Assembly: GCA_017311185.1 (NCBI GenBank)
Contig: JAESUZ010002554.1
Span: 1,178,001-1,242,000, forward strand
From: Proteles cristata cristata
Lineage: Eukaryota > Chordata > Mammalia > Carnivora > Hyaenidae
DNA: 64,000 bases
Direction: 5' to 3'
Positions 26,401 through 40,811 of this stretch are shown one piece after another (the first letter of the stretch is position 1; each line of letters begins with the position of its first letter). The position numbers and the translations under genes were made by a program. The notes beneath the pieces were generated by a model. That model had not been told where the DNA came from and did no database searches. It saw only the letters and a list, made by a program, of their open reading frames with translations.

Positions 26401-29400
26401 TGGTTAGCTTCCCCAGTGCCACAGAGACTATAAGCTCCTAACTGGCAGGGACTGTACATTATGGCTTCCGGAAGACACCTTAGCACAGAAAAAATAAGCC
26501 TGGTACAGAAACCTAGGCTTCACACTGTCTGCGCTGACACAATCCAGTCTGTATGATCATATACGTGTTGGTGTGTGTCTGGGTATTATGGTATGTGCAG
26601 CAAAGAGGTTTTAAAATTGCACCCTTGAAACATGAAGTAAGGAGTTCTAAGGATGCTAGGTATACTTGGAGAGAGGAAAGCAATACTCACAGCTCTTTTA
26701 GGCTAGGAAGGGCTTTAACAGCCTGAGGAAATTCTCCCAAGTTATTGTAATTCAAGTCCCTAGAAAAATTGGGGGAAATATGTAAGAACACTGAAGAATG
26801 GTCACAATTCATAAGGCATTTTGGTACAAATGTATTCTTAAAAAAATCACATCCTCTGGGGGGTACTCTTTCCTCACTGACCAAAGTGCCATTTAAAACT
26901 CTAGTTTAACTGAATTTACATCTTTTCTTAGAATACTGAATAGAAAAAAGAATCATAATTCTTCTTTGATGGTCTTAAGTTAATTTTAAAAGGTAAAAGA
27001 ATTCTTAACCACCTATTATTGGTCGCATTAGATAAATCATTTGATAGCATTCCTTAGGAAATTCACCACAAGACAGAATTTATGGAATATCCATTTATAA
27101 ACAATAGCCTGAAACTGAGGTTTCCATTTGGGGTTTAGAGTGGCTTCCTGAAACTCTGGCATGAGCGCAGCTGACCTCGGCCCTATCATCAGGCAGATGA
27201 CCTGAGATAAGTATGAACAAGGTCAAGGACCAGGACGGATTCACACCACTAGTGTCCTGAAGCAGGTTATAAATTGCTGAAAATGTTACATGTAGCATTT
27301 TCTTGTTAGGAGCAAGAAAAGCCACAGTGATCTATAATAAAGTCTTAATTCTGAGTGTTTAAGTTTTAATTTATTTTATAACCTAAAGAGCACGATGGGA
27401 TAGGATTGGTATGGTTGATTTAAGAATGGGAGTAACACAAAATCGAAAGCCCAGCTCTTTAGGGACTGATTTTGTTTGTTTGTTTTCTACACAGAAAGAA
27501 AAGTGGCAAGTAAGAATTTAGCTGGGAAGGTTTCATTTTAATATAATTGGAAGAGTATACATGATCTAGGATCAGAAATTCCATCCAGTCTTCTGTTACA
27601 CTGGTATTTACATACTTAGTAAAGGAGAAATGAGCTCGGAACTATCTTCTTCAAGAACTTCCACCTTCAAATACCCACTGACGTTCACTATCCTTTCATT
27701 GTTTAGACAGGAAAGTAGATTCATAAAGAACTAAAAGATTTTAAGTCTTCTAATTAAGCTATTCAGTTAAACAAAATATCACAAACCCTGAGCATTCCAA
27801 TCAAATGTTACTAACCTAATTGGGACATTTTCTGAATTAGTTACTATACCACAATAGCAAACACTATAAATCTTTGAATAAAGACAACTAAAATGAACTA
27901 AAAAAGAAAACAAAAATAAAGATGCTATTCTTGATTATGAATAGCTGCACAAGGCCTTTTGCTCATTGGTGCAATGTACTCTGGAAACATCCAAAATTCC
28001 CAAACTTTAACTAGTAGAAGAACAATAAAAGCATCCTAAGCAAAATGGAAAACTTTATTTCATTTAGCATTTAAGAAAGCAGAGATAATACTCAAACCCA
28101 GTGTTAATAATTAGTAAGGCAGCTGAGATCATGGAAAAAACAAACGAAAAAAAGCTGATTTTCCAGAATTAATTTTACAAGGCTCAGTGTTCCAAAACTG
28201 TCACACATTTTAACAAAACCAAAATTTTTGAGAAAATAGACAGTCTGGCAGACCGAGCTGCTTTTTTTACGTGTACTTTTGAAAGAAATATCAAGTTCAA
28301 ACTTGTGCACCATCTTTAACCATAAACTGATATTAGTATTCCTAACTGTGTGATTTGGTGACAAGAATTTAGTTGTGTATTAAAGCCAGTTAATAGTGAG
28401 CTGAACTCAAGACCATTATTTTTTTCCTCCTCCTGCAATGAAATACAAAACTACATCGCCAACATCACAATACAACCATCTGAAATCTAAGTCAACTTAC
28501 AAGGTCTCCAGGTTATCAAGTCCATCGAAACAGTGTTGACCCAGGTTTTTAATTTTATTGTTATGAAGATGTCTATGGAAAAAAGCATCACAATGACTTT
28601 CACGTCACCCAGTAGCAACTATTATAATGTTTTATATGCTTAAATTGGCTTAAAGGAAGAGTGTTGCTAAACATTCCAACCCTTGACTACTGGAAAACAA
28701 ATAGCGTATTTCTTGATATACACCACACAGACTTGGATTCACTGAATATGCAAGAAGAAAGTATCTCTAGTGGGAAAATGGTACACACATTGAAGATTCT
28801 TTAATATTTACCCATACCAGAACAAAAGCTCTAATGAGCTTTTAATTATATGAAGTAAAATTGTGGTGATGTCACCACCTTACGCCAGTGAGAATGAGGA
28901 ACAGATTTTATTATAAAATTTTTTTTAATGTTTTTTTATTTATTTCTGAGAGAGAGACAGTGTGAGCAGGGGAGGATCAAAGAGAGGGGGAGACAGAATC
29001 AGAAGCAGGCTCCAGGCTCTGAGCTGGCAGTCAGCACAGAGCTCGATGCAGGACTTGAACCCACGAACCGTGAGATCATGACCTGAGCCAAAGTCGGACG
29101 CTTAACCAAATGAGCCACCTAGGTGCCCCTATTATAAAATTTTTTAATGTTTACTTACTTTTGAGAGAGAGAGTGCAAGTGGGGGGTGGGGGCAGAGAGA
29201 AAGAGAGGGAGACACAGAAGCCAAAACAGCTTCCAAGTTTTGTGCTGTCAGCACAGAGCCCGATATGGGCTTGAACTCACTAACCATGAGACCATGACCT
29301 AAGCCCAAGTCAGATGTTTAGCTGACTGAGCCACCCAGACGCCCCTATTTTTTTTTTAAATGTTTTATTTATTTTTCAGAGAGAGAGCATGAGTAGGGGA

Positions 29401-32400
29401 GGGGTAGAGAGAGAGAGAAACAGAGGATCCAAAGTAGAGTCAGCTGACAGCAGTGAGCCCAACGCAGGGTTTGAACTTTTGAACCGTGAGATCATGACCT
29501 GAGTGAAAAACGCTTAACCGACTCAGCCACCCAGGTGCCCAAGAGTAACAGATTTTAAAAGAAACACCACTTATTACATCCAAGTTTTTAAAGATTAAAA
29601 ACACAGAGAATGACATATTCTTTGAATAGACAAAAATATCGCTGAAACTTATTTTCTGTGAACACCTCAAAACAACTCTACTTCTTTTAACACAAACTTT
29701 TCTTTTAAGTAAAAGCTGTCCAAGTATTTGCTTAGTGTTCCAATTTCTTCTTACGATTACAAAAGGCAACACACTTTAGAGAGATTCAACAGGTATCAGA
29801 TGTTAATTCTGTAATTATCCTATCTCATATTTTTAATTTTGTAAAAAGAGGCAGGCCCCCAAACACTCTCTTTGGAAGCATCATCAAAAATGAGGTACTT
29901 TCCTAAGAATCTGTCACAAGAAATCTGCTTTTGCTCCAAATTCACACAATATAAGGTATTAAAAGGGATGGATACTTACAGTACTACCAGGCTTGAGAGG
30001 TTGGTAAATGCAAAGTCAGGGATGCTTGAGATTTTGTTGAGGGCCAAGGTCAGTGCCTGCAGAGTCGGCAGATTGCTGAGAGGATGCACGGGCACCTCCG
30101 TCAAGCTGTTGTCATCCAGCCACAGATGTCGTAACTGAGCAAGCCCCTCGAAACTGTCCTCGGGGACTGAGGTAATATGGTTGGCATCTAAACGCCTAAC
30201 AGAAAACAAAAACCGCCATGTTCAAGAACAGATTCTGGCAGAAGGAGCCAAGTCACACAGCTCTCTGTTTTCAGAACGGAAAGGAGTTATAAAAGTGACC
30301 AGAGCCATGGCATTCCTTGTTTCTTCTCTAAAAAGTCTCATAAAATCTAACAACTCTTCCAATACGATAGGGTGGAAGTCTGTCCTTTCCCTTCCTACAG
30401 AACAATCTTTTAAGAATCTTTGGGTAAAAGTGAAAATTTATAACAAAACAATGTTGAAAAAAAAAGAAAGAAAACCTTCAAAAAGGCCAAGATAGGCAGA
30501 ATTTTATGTTTCAAAATCTATTTAAATCATAAGGAGAAAAAAAAAAGAAGAAAGTAAGCTGAGTAAATAAGCTACTATACTTAAAATTTTACATTAAAAC
30601 TAAGATCTGATATTAAATTTGCTATTTTGACTTGACATCAAAGGAGACAAAATAAGGAAATATTTACCAAAAAAAAAAAAAAGTTTACAGCACCAAGTGA
30701 TTACAAGGGATTCTTTTAGCAATCCTTATTACCAGCAGGCAAGTTAAAACTATAAGTGTCACGTACTGGACACATAACCTCCTCTTCTCTTAGCACTGAA
30801 ATCAAGAGTTGGACACAACCAACTGAGCCACCCAGGGGCCCCTGATGGGGACTTAATTTTAAGGATGAGTCATCCTATTACCAAGGTGTCTTTAATTCCA
30901 GAATTTGAGGGAAAATTAAAGGATGGCTTAAGGTCACTACAACATTGCTCAGAGTAGCTGTTGAATGTTTCCTGTGGACATTGTAATACCTGTTAATTCT
31001 GAATTTGGCTCATGTCATGATCTGGCAGTTTGTGAGATCAAGCCCCACCTCGGGCTCTGTGCTGACAACAGGGAGCTTGTTCGGGATTCTCTCTCTTAAA
31101 ATAAATAAACAACAGAAAAAAAAAATTAAGTCCCCATCTAAAAATCTGGAAAATTATGTCCTGTTACCACTGGCACAACAGGCCGGAAGGTTGGAATAAG
31201 CACTTTCCAACACACAGACGGCCTGATGTTAGTATGACAAAGGACAGTATGTGCCAGGCAGATGAAAACTCTCTTCACAATTTCTGTGCTGATATAGCCT
31301 CACTACTGAAATTCATACCTCCAAGGTGTGGACCTCCTGGTGAAAACGAGGGAACACAAAAAGTGTGAAAAGTCAAAATGACAGCATATTTTTAAAGCCC
31401 TGGAGTCAGAAATTTCTGAGTTTTGGGGTGGTGTCTGCACCTCTTTCCTTCTTCTGCTCCAGCTTCGGGCTGGCCTAATCGCCCCTTTCCCCACCGGGCA
31501 AATGCTGAGGCCTGCTCCAAAACACCAGGCCCCAGTCCCAGATTAGCAGGGGTTAAGGACCCTTGATCCTGGTAATTATCTGATGGTAGCTTCTTTTTGA
31601 TGAAGTCAAGATAACCACTAAAAAGAGGACAATACAGGCAACTGAGCAGCCGCCTTAAGAAACAAACATTTTGGCATCTGGGTGGTTCGGTAGGGTAAGC
31701 ATCCGACATCAGCTCAAGTCATGATCTCATGACTTGTGAATTTGAGCCCTGCATCGGGCTCTGTGCTAACAGCTCAGAGCCTGGAACCTGCCTCAGATTC
31801 TATGTCTTCCTCTTCTCTCTGCCCCTCTCCCCACTCATGCTCTCTTGCTCTCTCTCAAAAATAAATAAACATTAAAAAAAAATTAAAAAAAGAGGGGCGC
31901 CTGGGTGGCTTAGTCAGTTAAGCGTCCGACTTTTGCTTAGGTCATGATCTCGCGGTTTGTGGGTTTGAGCCCCGTGTCAGACTCTGAGCTGACTGCCAGC
32001 TCAGAGCCTGGAGCCTGTTTCAGAGTCTGTGTCTCCCTCTCTCTCTGACCCTCCCCTGCTCACGCTGCCTCTCTCTCCTAGAAATAAATTTTTTAAAAAA
32101 AATTAAAAAAAGAAACAAACATTTTTAGGCTTGTTTAGGCCTTTCTAGCACCTACCTCTGAGAAGAGACGGGCATCCTTTATATGCAGAGTCCTGGCTAT
32201 GGATCTGCTTAGGAGATTTGCTTTAATGTGTAGATAGTATTCTTTCTCTCTCTCTCTCACACACACACATACACACATGTACACTTCACAAACTTCCGGA
32301 ACTTCCACTTCCACTTAGAGAGAGAGAGAGACACTGAACATATATAATCAACCATATAATGTAACTAACTATAAGCACAATTTAATTGCATTAACCATTT

Positions 32401-33689
32401 AATTATCTGCTATTCATTTAACACATCTAAATTGAGCATATTGTTAGGCACAAAATATAAAAATGGTGAACACAGACATGAGGTCTGTCCTCATAAGACT
32501 GACATTCTAATGAAGAGTGACCTACAATATAAAGCATTTTAAAAGTAACAATAGGGGAACCTGGGTGGCTCAGTCAGTTAAGCGTCCAACTTTGGCTCAG
32601 GTCATGATCTCACCATTTGTCAGTCTGAGCCCCACCTCAGGCTCTGTGCTGACAGCTCGGAGCCTGGAGCCTGCTTTAGATTCTGTCTCTCCCTCTCTCT
32701 CTGCCCCTCTCCCGCTCACACTCTGCTTCTCTCAAAAACAAACATTTAAAAAAAAAAGTGATTATAGAGTGCTGAAGAAGTGCTATGAAGCAAACAAACA
32801 GGGTCCTGAAATAAAGACTAATAGCGACTAAGGGGGAGGGTAGTTAGTTAAAATATATTGGTCAGGAAAAGCATCTCTAAGAAGGTGCTATTTTTTTTTT
32901 TTAAATCCAAGTTAGTTCACATATAGTGCAATAATGATTTCAGGAGTAGAATTCAGTGATTCATCACTCATACATAACACCCAGTGCTCATCCGAACAAG
33001 TGTCCCCCAACCCAACACCCCTCCAGCAACCCTCAGTTTGTTCTCTGTATTTAAGAGTTTCTCATGGTTTGCCTCCTTCTCTGTTTTTATCTTATTTTTG
33101 CTTCCCTAAGAAAGTGCTATTTAAACTGAGATCCAGAGGGCAAAGACTCAGCAGAAACCAGCAGGATGTGGTCCCAGCAACTCCCAGAAGGTCGGAGAGA
33201 TTAGAACACAGGAAGAAGGTGTGGAGAGTCCAGAAAGACATAGCAGGGATGGAAATAGGGACCAGCTTATGTAGACTTTGTAAACTGGGTAAGGGGTTTG
33301 GAATGTATTTTAAATACAAATTGAAGTCCTTACCCAGTTTCTCAGCATTATATATATATTAAGTTTAAATTGCTTATATTATCATATTGATGTTAATGTG
33401 CATTCATAGTCAATAAAATAATGAGAAACCCCCCCCCAACACACAACATTGCACGGAAATTAAGCCTTCTCTATAAAATGTTTCATTAAGATGTGGTAAA
33501 ATACTATAGAGGAAGCGATCTGTACCTTTATAACATAAATGGTGTTATATACACCATTTATGCTCCTGCAGAATTCTGTACCATGTACCGTCAAAAAAAA
33601 AAGAGATGGCCTTGACTTAGGGCAAGATATCCAGGTTGAGACATTGAGCCCCACAATGTGCTCCACACTGGGCATGGAACCTGGTTAAG

Positions 33690-33743
<54 letters not shown>

Positions 33744-36700
33744 CCCCCCTCCTCCCCTACTCACAGGTACTGGCATACTCGCTCTCTTTCTCTCTTAAAA
33801 ACAAAGAAAAAAGAGGCCAAAAGGAAAAACTCTGGAAAAATGGGGTACTTTAATAAGCTAAATGAGGCAAAGGGTTTGTGATTAATACTTGTACCTCAAT
33901 TCACATGCAGATGTTGGGGGGCACACTCACAAATGTAAAGAGTTTGCCCTTTTTCCAAAAATCAGTGTTTCACAGAGAAACAGTCTTAGAATTACGGCTT
34001 TGTACCAAGGACCTACACATTTAATATTGATTCTAACTAAGAGACTAAGAAAATATTAGAACTGAATCAGTAGATGCATAAATAGCATCAGATATCTCCC
34101 AGGTGGGGAGACAGTGTGGGCTTGTTTCAGGTATTCTACCATTTAAACTCAACCAAGCAAAAGAGAACTATTACTTTAAGTGTACTTCAGTTGTTAAGGG
34201 GTTAACACTCTACTGAATTCCCTTGCTATTTTTGTCTTTAAAATGTGTTTCTATTCCCTATTCTCAAAGCCTGTTTTATATCTGAGTACTCACATACTTT
34301 TTTCTTAAATGAAATTACAATAGTAATTCCATATGCAGATTTTACTGATGAATGTCTGTTATTAACATCTATAATCAAAAGCTTTCCTTTTTTCTCTATT
34401 TCTAACTTGCCAGTAACATATATATTGCAGTGTTATATTTTATTACCAGTTTCAAGTAAAAATTGTTAAGATAATGCATTACTGTGGAAAACCTAGGAAA
34501 TTCAGTCTTTGAAATCCTCCTTTACCATTCGAGTGTGATATAATTTAAAGAAAAAAAATCCAGTGGAGCAAATTCTGACATGTCATTTAATAGCTTGCTA
34601 AAACAACACTTAAGCCACTTTCATGGGTTTGTGGAAGGCTGTTACGTTACCTTTATATTAACACTGACCATTCACTTTCGGATTTTAGTCATCCTCACAC
34701 ACTTTCGTCAAACTACTTCTGGTCCATTTCAATCCCTAACGAACTTTGCTCCTTTCTAAGCACTACTTCAGAACCACAAGGAAATCTTTCATGTAATTCA
34801 GGTCTGAAGATCAGATTTGCAAACTGAACTCAAGTGCCGATAAGACTGTTTTACACCATGACAGAATTTCAACAGTATCTAACTTGAATGCTATACCCAC
34901 TATGCTAACAAACCCATGTACATTTCCTTCTTAAGTAAAACAGGCCTGACTCTTATCTCCTTGGGTTTCTGACGAATATAAAAACATCCCAATGAACAAG
35001 ACAGAGGCAGAAAAATGCAAATTCTGAGGGAAAGGACAGGGGCAGTTGAGGAAGAAGGCTGAGGGAATAGAGAAGACTGAGGTGATGGTGCTCTGCCTGT
35101 CTTGTTTTTTGGTTTCTTTTTTTTTCTTCTTCCTTTTTTGGAGGGGGGTTCCTAGAACAGTGCCTGGCACATAACAGGCACTCAGTAAATATTTGTTGTT
35201 TGTTGAATGTCTCCTCTCTTCCACTTTGGGAAAACCTAGATTTCTACCATTCTAAGTAATCCCGTATTCCCTTTAGGTGTCCACTTCTCTCATCTGTCCA
35301 GTTGATATTTCCCTTTAAGATAATTCTCCAAGAAGCTGGATTTCAGCAGATCCCATTTAGAACCATGTGCCAAAAACCCAGTAGATGGTCACCATCCAAA
35401 GCCCATGTGGCAGCCCAAGGGAAAGGAAACCAACCCACCTCCTAGCAAGTAGAGGTACCTATAAGGAAAGGGTAGGGTTTTCTACTCCAGATCAGTTTTG
35501 GAGAAAGTTGTACGAGCTACTGAAGTTCCGATTTCCAGGAATTTCTCTGTTTTCTCGGCTTCAAGGAAAGTGTTAACAGTATTATCTCCACTTTTTATAG
35601 TCTCCTTCCAACCTGTCCTGTTTCCTTTGTAGGAGTCTGCACTGTTGAGTGGGATCCTTCCCTCTTCTACATAACAACTTCACATGTTGGATTCCTTTCC
35701 CCCTGGTTGGAGAAGGAAATCGAAAGGGGGAAAGGGACTAGCTTTGGTCCCTAAAGCCTCTGGGAAGGCCCCCCCATCCCCACTTTTTCTTAAAATCCCA
35801 GCCCTGCCATGTATAAGTTGTGTATTGCCAACCAAATATTTGATTTGAGTCATTCCTCCAGAGAAGGGACAAGGAAACCCCTCCATCTTTTGGCAACATC
35901 TCATCTCTTCTTTTTGCTATTCCCTTTATCCACCTGTCCTTGGTTTTGTCCTGGCCTATACTTCAAATTTCTTCTTTGTGTTGAACTTGCTTTTTTTCAT
36001 ATTGAAAAGATTACATTGCCCCAGGAGCCAAAAATAAATGAGAATTGAAAAGAAAAAAAAAATAACAACATCCCAACGCTTTAAGAAAATAGTTTGCTTT
36101 GACTCCTCTCCACCCCCCACCCCATCCCAATTTTGGAGATAATTTAAACTATGCAATTACTCAATGAGAGATGTGCACAGCACGCTTTTTAAAAATACTA
36201 TTTTAGGGGGAGAAACCTACTGTGAAAAACACTTTAAATCCTCTAAATTATCAACAACTGTCATGTGGACTTTACTGCACTTATGCACCACAACCTATTT
36301 GCATGTTTTCTTGATAGTTTTTCTGTTTCTTGTCTTTTTCAGCCTTCCAACTAGACAAAATGATGACATATTTTGATCATTTAATCTCAGGAAATAAGAA
36401 CAACTCTGTATGAAGTTCTTAAAGAAAAATGAATTCTGAAGATGTAAAAGAAAACAACTATTTAAAATGTCTAATGAATTTAGGTCTGAGGGAGGTAAGA
36501 TAGCTTTCTCCATGTACATCTGTCCAAGATCAGAAAGTGTGGAGAGGTGACAAAGTCATATATCTGTGAAGGGACTTGTTCCAGTCAATTCACTGAGAGA
36601 GTCTACTTGAGTCTACTCAATTAGTTATGGCAAATAACAAATCCAATATTCCATAAACTTGGCATTGGGGTAAAATTAGCTATTTAATATATTTCTACCT

Positions 36701-39700
36701 TAAATTAAACTTCTATTGAAACTAGAAATGAAATGATAAATACCTCAGATAGTCCTTTTCATGAAATTAGATACACTTTAAAGTTTAACCTTTATAGCGC
36801 ATGATATGCTTTATTAGTATATATTTTTATTTTCACATTCATTTCTCGTTAACTGCTAGAATGTCTAATCTCAATCAAAAGGTAATCTACAATTTGCAAT
36901 TTCCAGTGATGTGTTTTGGGTGTAGTTAAAAACGGTTTCATATCAGCAAACAGATGAGACAAGCAATTCAATTATTTCCAATCAAGTCAAGACTATACGC
37001 GTGTCTTATAAAAGTGTACACTGGAAGTTACTTCAAAGGGCAATAAAAAGAACGTATGGGGCAGATTTGTAGATTACACAACTACATGATATGGTTAAAA
37101 CCTAATTTTGTAACTCAGAACATACAAGTGTGATAGCTACTATGATTTTCTATTCAGAGTGATTCTCAAAACTTCCACGTACATGAGAATTACCTGGGGA
37201 AATTTTTTTAAAAATATAGCTTCCTAGATCTTACCTTTAAAGAGAAAAAAACATTACTTCCAGGATACGGCCGAGGGGTCTGCATTTTATCGATCTCCCC
37301 ACCTCTTGCTTCTGGTGCGAGTGGACAAAGTGTCACACTCTGATAAACTACGCCTTCTCCCCACTGTCTTTGAGTTTAGGACAAGAGCAAAACAACATTA
37401 TGTTGGTATTCATTACTCTACTAGAATAGCAAACCTACGTTCCTTGTTTTGAAGAATACTTTTTCATTACTTTCAGACATCCCTATCACCTTGTTATGTA
37501 AACTGGGTAAACTTGTAATCAAAAGAAAGTACTGATAAAAATACATCATTGTTACTGTTAATAGATTCCACAAATGTTTACATGTCAGATATTGTTAAAA
37601 GTGCTTTTCATGCATTAAAGTACATGGTGACTAACGAGCACATTACTCTATGGAGAATTTTAAGTAACTTACACAACATTATATAGCTAATAAGTGGCAA
37701 AGTGGGGATCCAAACCAGAAAAACCTGTTTCAGAATTCTAATTACCTGAATTTATCTGAATTTATTTTGAGAGTATTGTAAACATTCAGACAGATAAATA
37801 TGCAAAGGGTCTTTTAAAAAATCTTGACAAAAAGCAAGTTGCTTCTTACTCTTTTCCTTTAAGGTGCCCCTAGAGACAGAGGAACTTGAGCTTCCGATCC
37901 CAAAGATGAGAAGAACTAAAAGTTGTGGTCCTAACAATATTAGTTTTTAGCATTCATTGTAGTCATTAACAGATATCTGAATTTAATATAAAAATGGGTT
38001 GCTTCTTGAAAATCTTCTGGGGATTTTGCATGGTCCCTATGATACTACAGCTGCTTACCTGATCCACTCACTACAAGAGGAAGGGAGGTATGGTATCAAA
38101 ACAATGGAAGCAGTGATCACCTTTCTCCAGGTTCAAACACACACATGCACTCACATTTGGGAAAGAATGCAAAGAAAAACAAAGTGAAGTGCTACGTAAG
38201 AAGTCTCTGAAATTAATAAAAACCAAGCTTTTGAATATGGTAAAAACCAAGAGCTGAAATCTTGAACACTCCACATAAAACCAAACTTTCCCCAAAAAAA
38301 CAGAAACAAAAAACACTTGGGAAGAAGGCAGTACACAAGACTAAGTTATCACCCCCAATGTAAGTTCAAGGTGTGAGTTCAAGGTCCACAGATGAGGAGT
38401 TCTAATCAGTTTGTTCTGATTATCATTACCACCTAAAACAGAAACTTCTGTGTGACTAATTCTTGACCACCATGGCACAAGACACTAGAACTTCTGTACA
38501 CATATAATTCTGGTTCTAAAGAAGTGATTATCACCTGCCACTTACAAGCTCCCGGAATTATACCCAGCAGTGTAGGCACTGAGACAAGACGGGGGGTACA
38601 CTGATCCACCTGCTTCTCTCTCACCAAAGGGCATTTCGATAGCAGCACCTGGCTATCCCCCCAATCTTATCCCAGATGAGAGGATAAATCTCCCCCTTTT
38701 CCTAGCACTCGAGTTCTTTACACAGTTAGCAGGCAGAGTGGTCTACTAATGACTCAAGAATGCAGAAAACCAAAAAGTTACTTACAAAGACTGCAAAGCG
38801 CTCAGTCCTCGAATGGCTTCACTGGGTACTGTTCTCAACTGATTGTTTTGTAGGGTTCTGGAAGGAAATTTTTGGTTAGTGAATAACAAGCAGTTGTTAC
38901 TGTTTTTTCTTAGAAGAATTCAGAGCCATTTCTATTTAAAAAAATATTTCCAATGGCAGGAAAGGAGGAAAGGTCAAGGTGGAAAGCACCCAAGGAAAGA
39001 GAACTGCAAAAAAGCAAGAAGCATTTTGTTATAAGGCCAGAAATGAAACTTAAGCCACTATCCCAAGCCATCTCTTAACACAGACCTACTGATAACATAC
39101 ATTTCCAGGGGTGTTCCTTTCTCAGGAACTAAGGTACCCTCATTACCATGTATCACTCTAGGGACTGTTCATGTTAATTAGAAAGCATAACAAGTTTACT
39201 GGGAGGTATAACAAACAAACCTATTGGAATCCCTAGTGCTTTTTCAATTTGGAATAAAGCAGAGCCCAGAAACCCCTAAATATTAACTAGAGGAATTTCT
39301 TCCAAGAAGATATCAGACTCTGGTCCTTAGGGAGCAGCAGACATGTCCTCAGTGAATGGAGGGCCATGGCAAAAATGGAGCTTTCCCATCTAACAGGGCC
39401 CACAGAAGAGAGGCATTGATCTGTACTGAAAATGAAGTCCTTATTATTTTTGCCTAAAGCCATTTCTAGTCATATTAATAAAATGACCTCTGACATGAAT
39501 CATAACCACAGAATGGAATGGTAAAAGGTGCTTGTAACTCACTGAACCAGAGAGGTCTAGTGACTTGCAGAGGGCTACTCAGCAAGGTAGTGGCAGAAAT
39601 GGGGCTGGCAGTCAGTTCACCTGTTCCCCAATTTGCCATACTCCAAACGCCTAACCACTGCCAGGAATTTATTTCCTTGTCCTTCAACAGCCTATATAAA

Positions 39701-40766
39701 TTATAGGCATCTTAATTTAATTCCTTTTAGCTTTAAAACGATTTTAACACTTGGAGCTTTTGTTAGCCTTTTCCCCTTTAGGGTCAGCTAATTCAAAGTC
39801 CTCATAGCTATGCAATAAATGGAAACAAAGCTCAACCAGTAAAGCTTAAATATGATTTTGATTCAATGCATTAGCTCAACAAAAAGCCTAATACATTCAA
39901 CTGTAATACACTGAAGGTCAGAACACCTATTATTTAGAGTTTTAACTTTTGTTATCTAGACCCAAGGTTGCCTAAATCAACCCTCGCCTCCCACACTACC
40001 CATTGGCCACTCCTTAAATCTTTTAATCCTGAACTAAAAGAAACTGTGCTTACCCTAGCTCCAAGCATGTTGACTATGCAGAAAGAAAATACACAGCCAG
40101 CTGTGAAACTCTAAAATTGCATTACTTACAGAACTTTGAGTTCTTTCAACCCAGACAAGGCCTTTGGGTGGATAAAAGAAAGGTCGTTGCCAGCCAATCG
40201 TCTAGGGGGATAAAAGTAGCAAGAAAAAAAAAATAGTAATTCAGGCTCTTAAAATTCAGAACTCACAATAAACTAATCTGTGATTAAAGCTCTATATTAA
40301 ACATTTCTCGAATCTATCTGACATTAAACATGGACTTAAACCTTTGCTAAAGCGATCCCAAGATTCTTCCAATGAGATAAGTGTCTCTAGAATTTTTTTA
40401 ACTCCCAATACAATAATTCAAACAGGCACATTTTTATTCTAGTGAGGTCAAGCAAGCCAAAACACATTAAACCAAATTAAGTTTGCTATTCATGGTCACT
40501 CTCTGCAGCTTGCAGTGTTTTCCAAGTGCCTCATAAATACAGACCACTGGTCAGCAGGCAAGAGTGTTTATACAGATCAGAGCAAACTAGTCTGTTAAGG
40601 AGGAATGCCTTCTGGAGGCAAGTGAGCCTGTTATCTCTCCACTATCAAGGGCGGCATTTTCTGTGCAAAAGGGAGGCAAAAAGTGAAAGTCACCGTAAGC
40701 ATAATTTTTCAAACAAAGGCATCTAGCTATCTATTGATCCATCAATAGACAGGTAGGTAGGTGTGT

Positions 40767-40811
<45 letters not shown>

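Larger units (their letters stand above)
28573..29979 (-). other. LGR4: LGR4 intron 5
   Basis: GT-AG, about 1.4 kb. Nearly half is a head-to-tail array of three antisense SINEs (28925-29540). Confidence 0.9.
30196..38785 (-). other. LGR4: LGR4 intron 4
   Basis: GT-AG, about 8.6 kb. Contains an inversion-split SINE (30797-31121), two adjacent SINEs (31673-32109), further SINEs (32554-32757, 33602-33812), an antisense L1 tail (32889-33113), a CT microsatellite, a short L2 end (35150-35215) and a MIR-like fragment (37600-37735). From 33820 to 38785 no gene was recognised. Confidence 0.9.
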
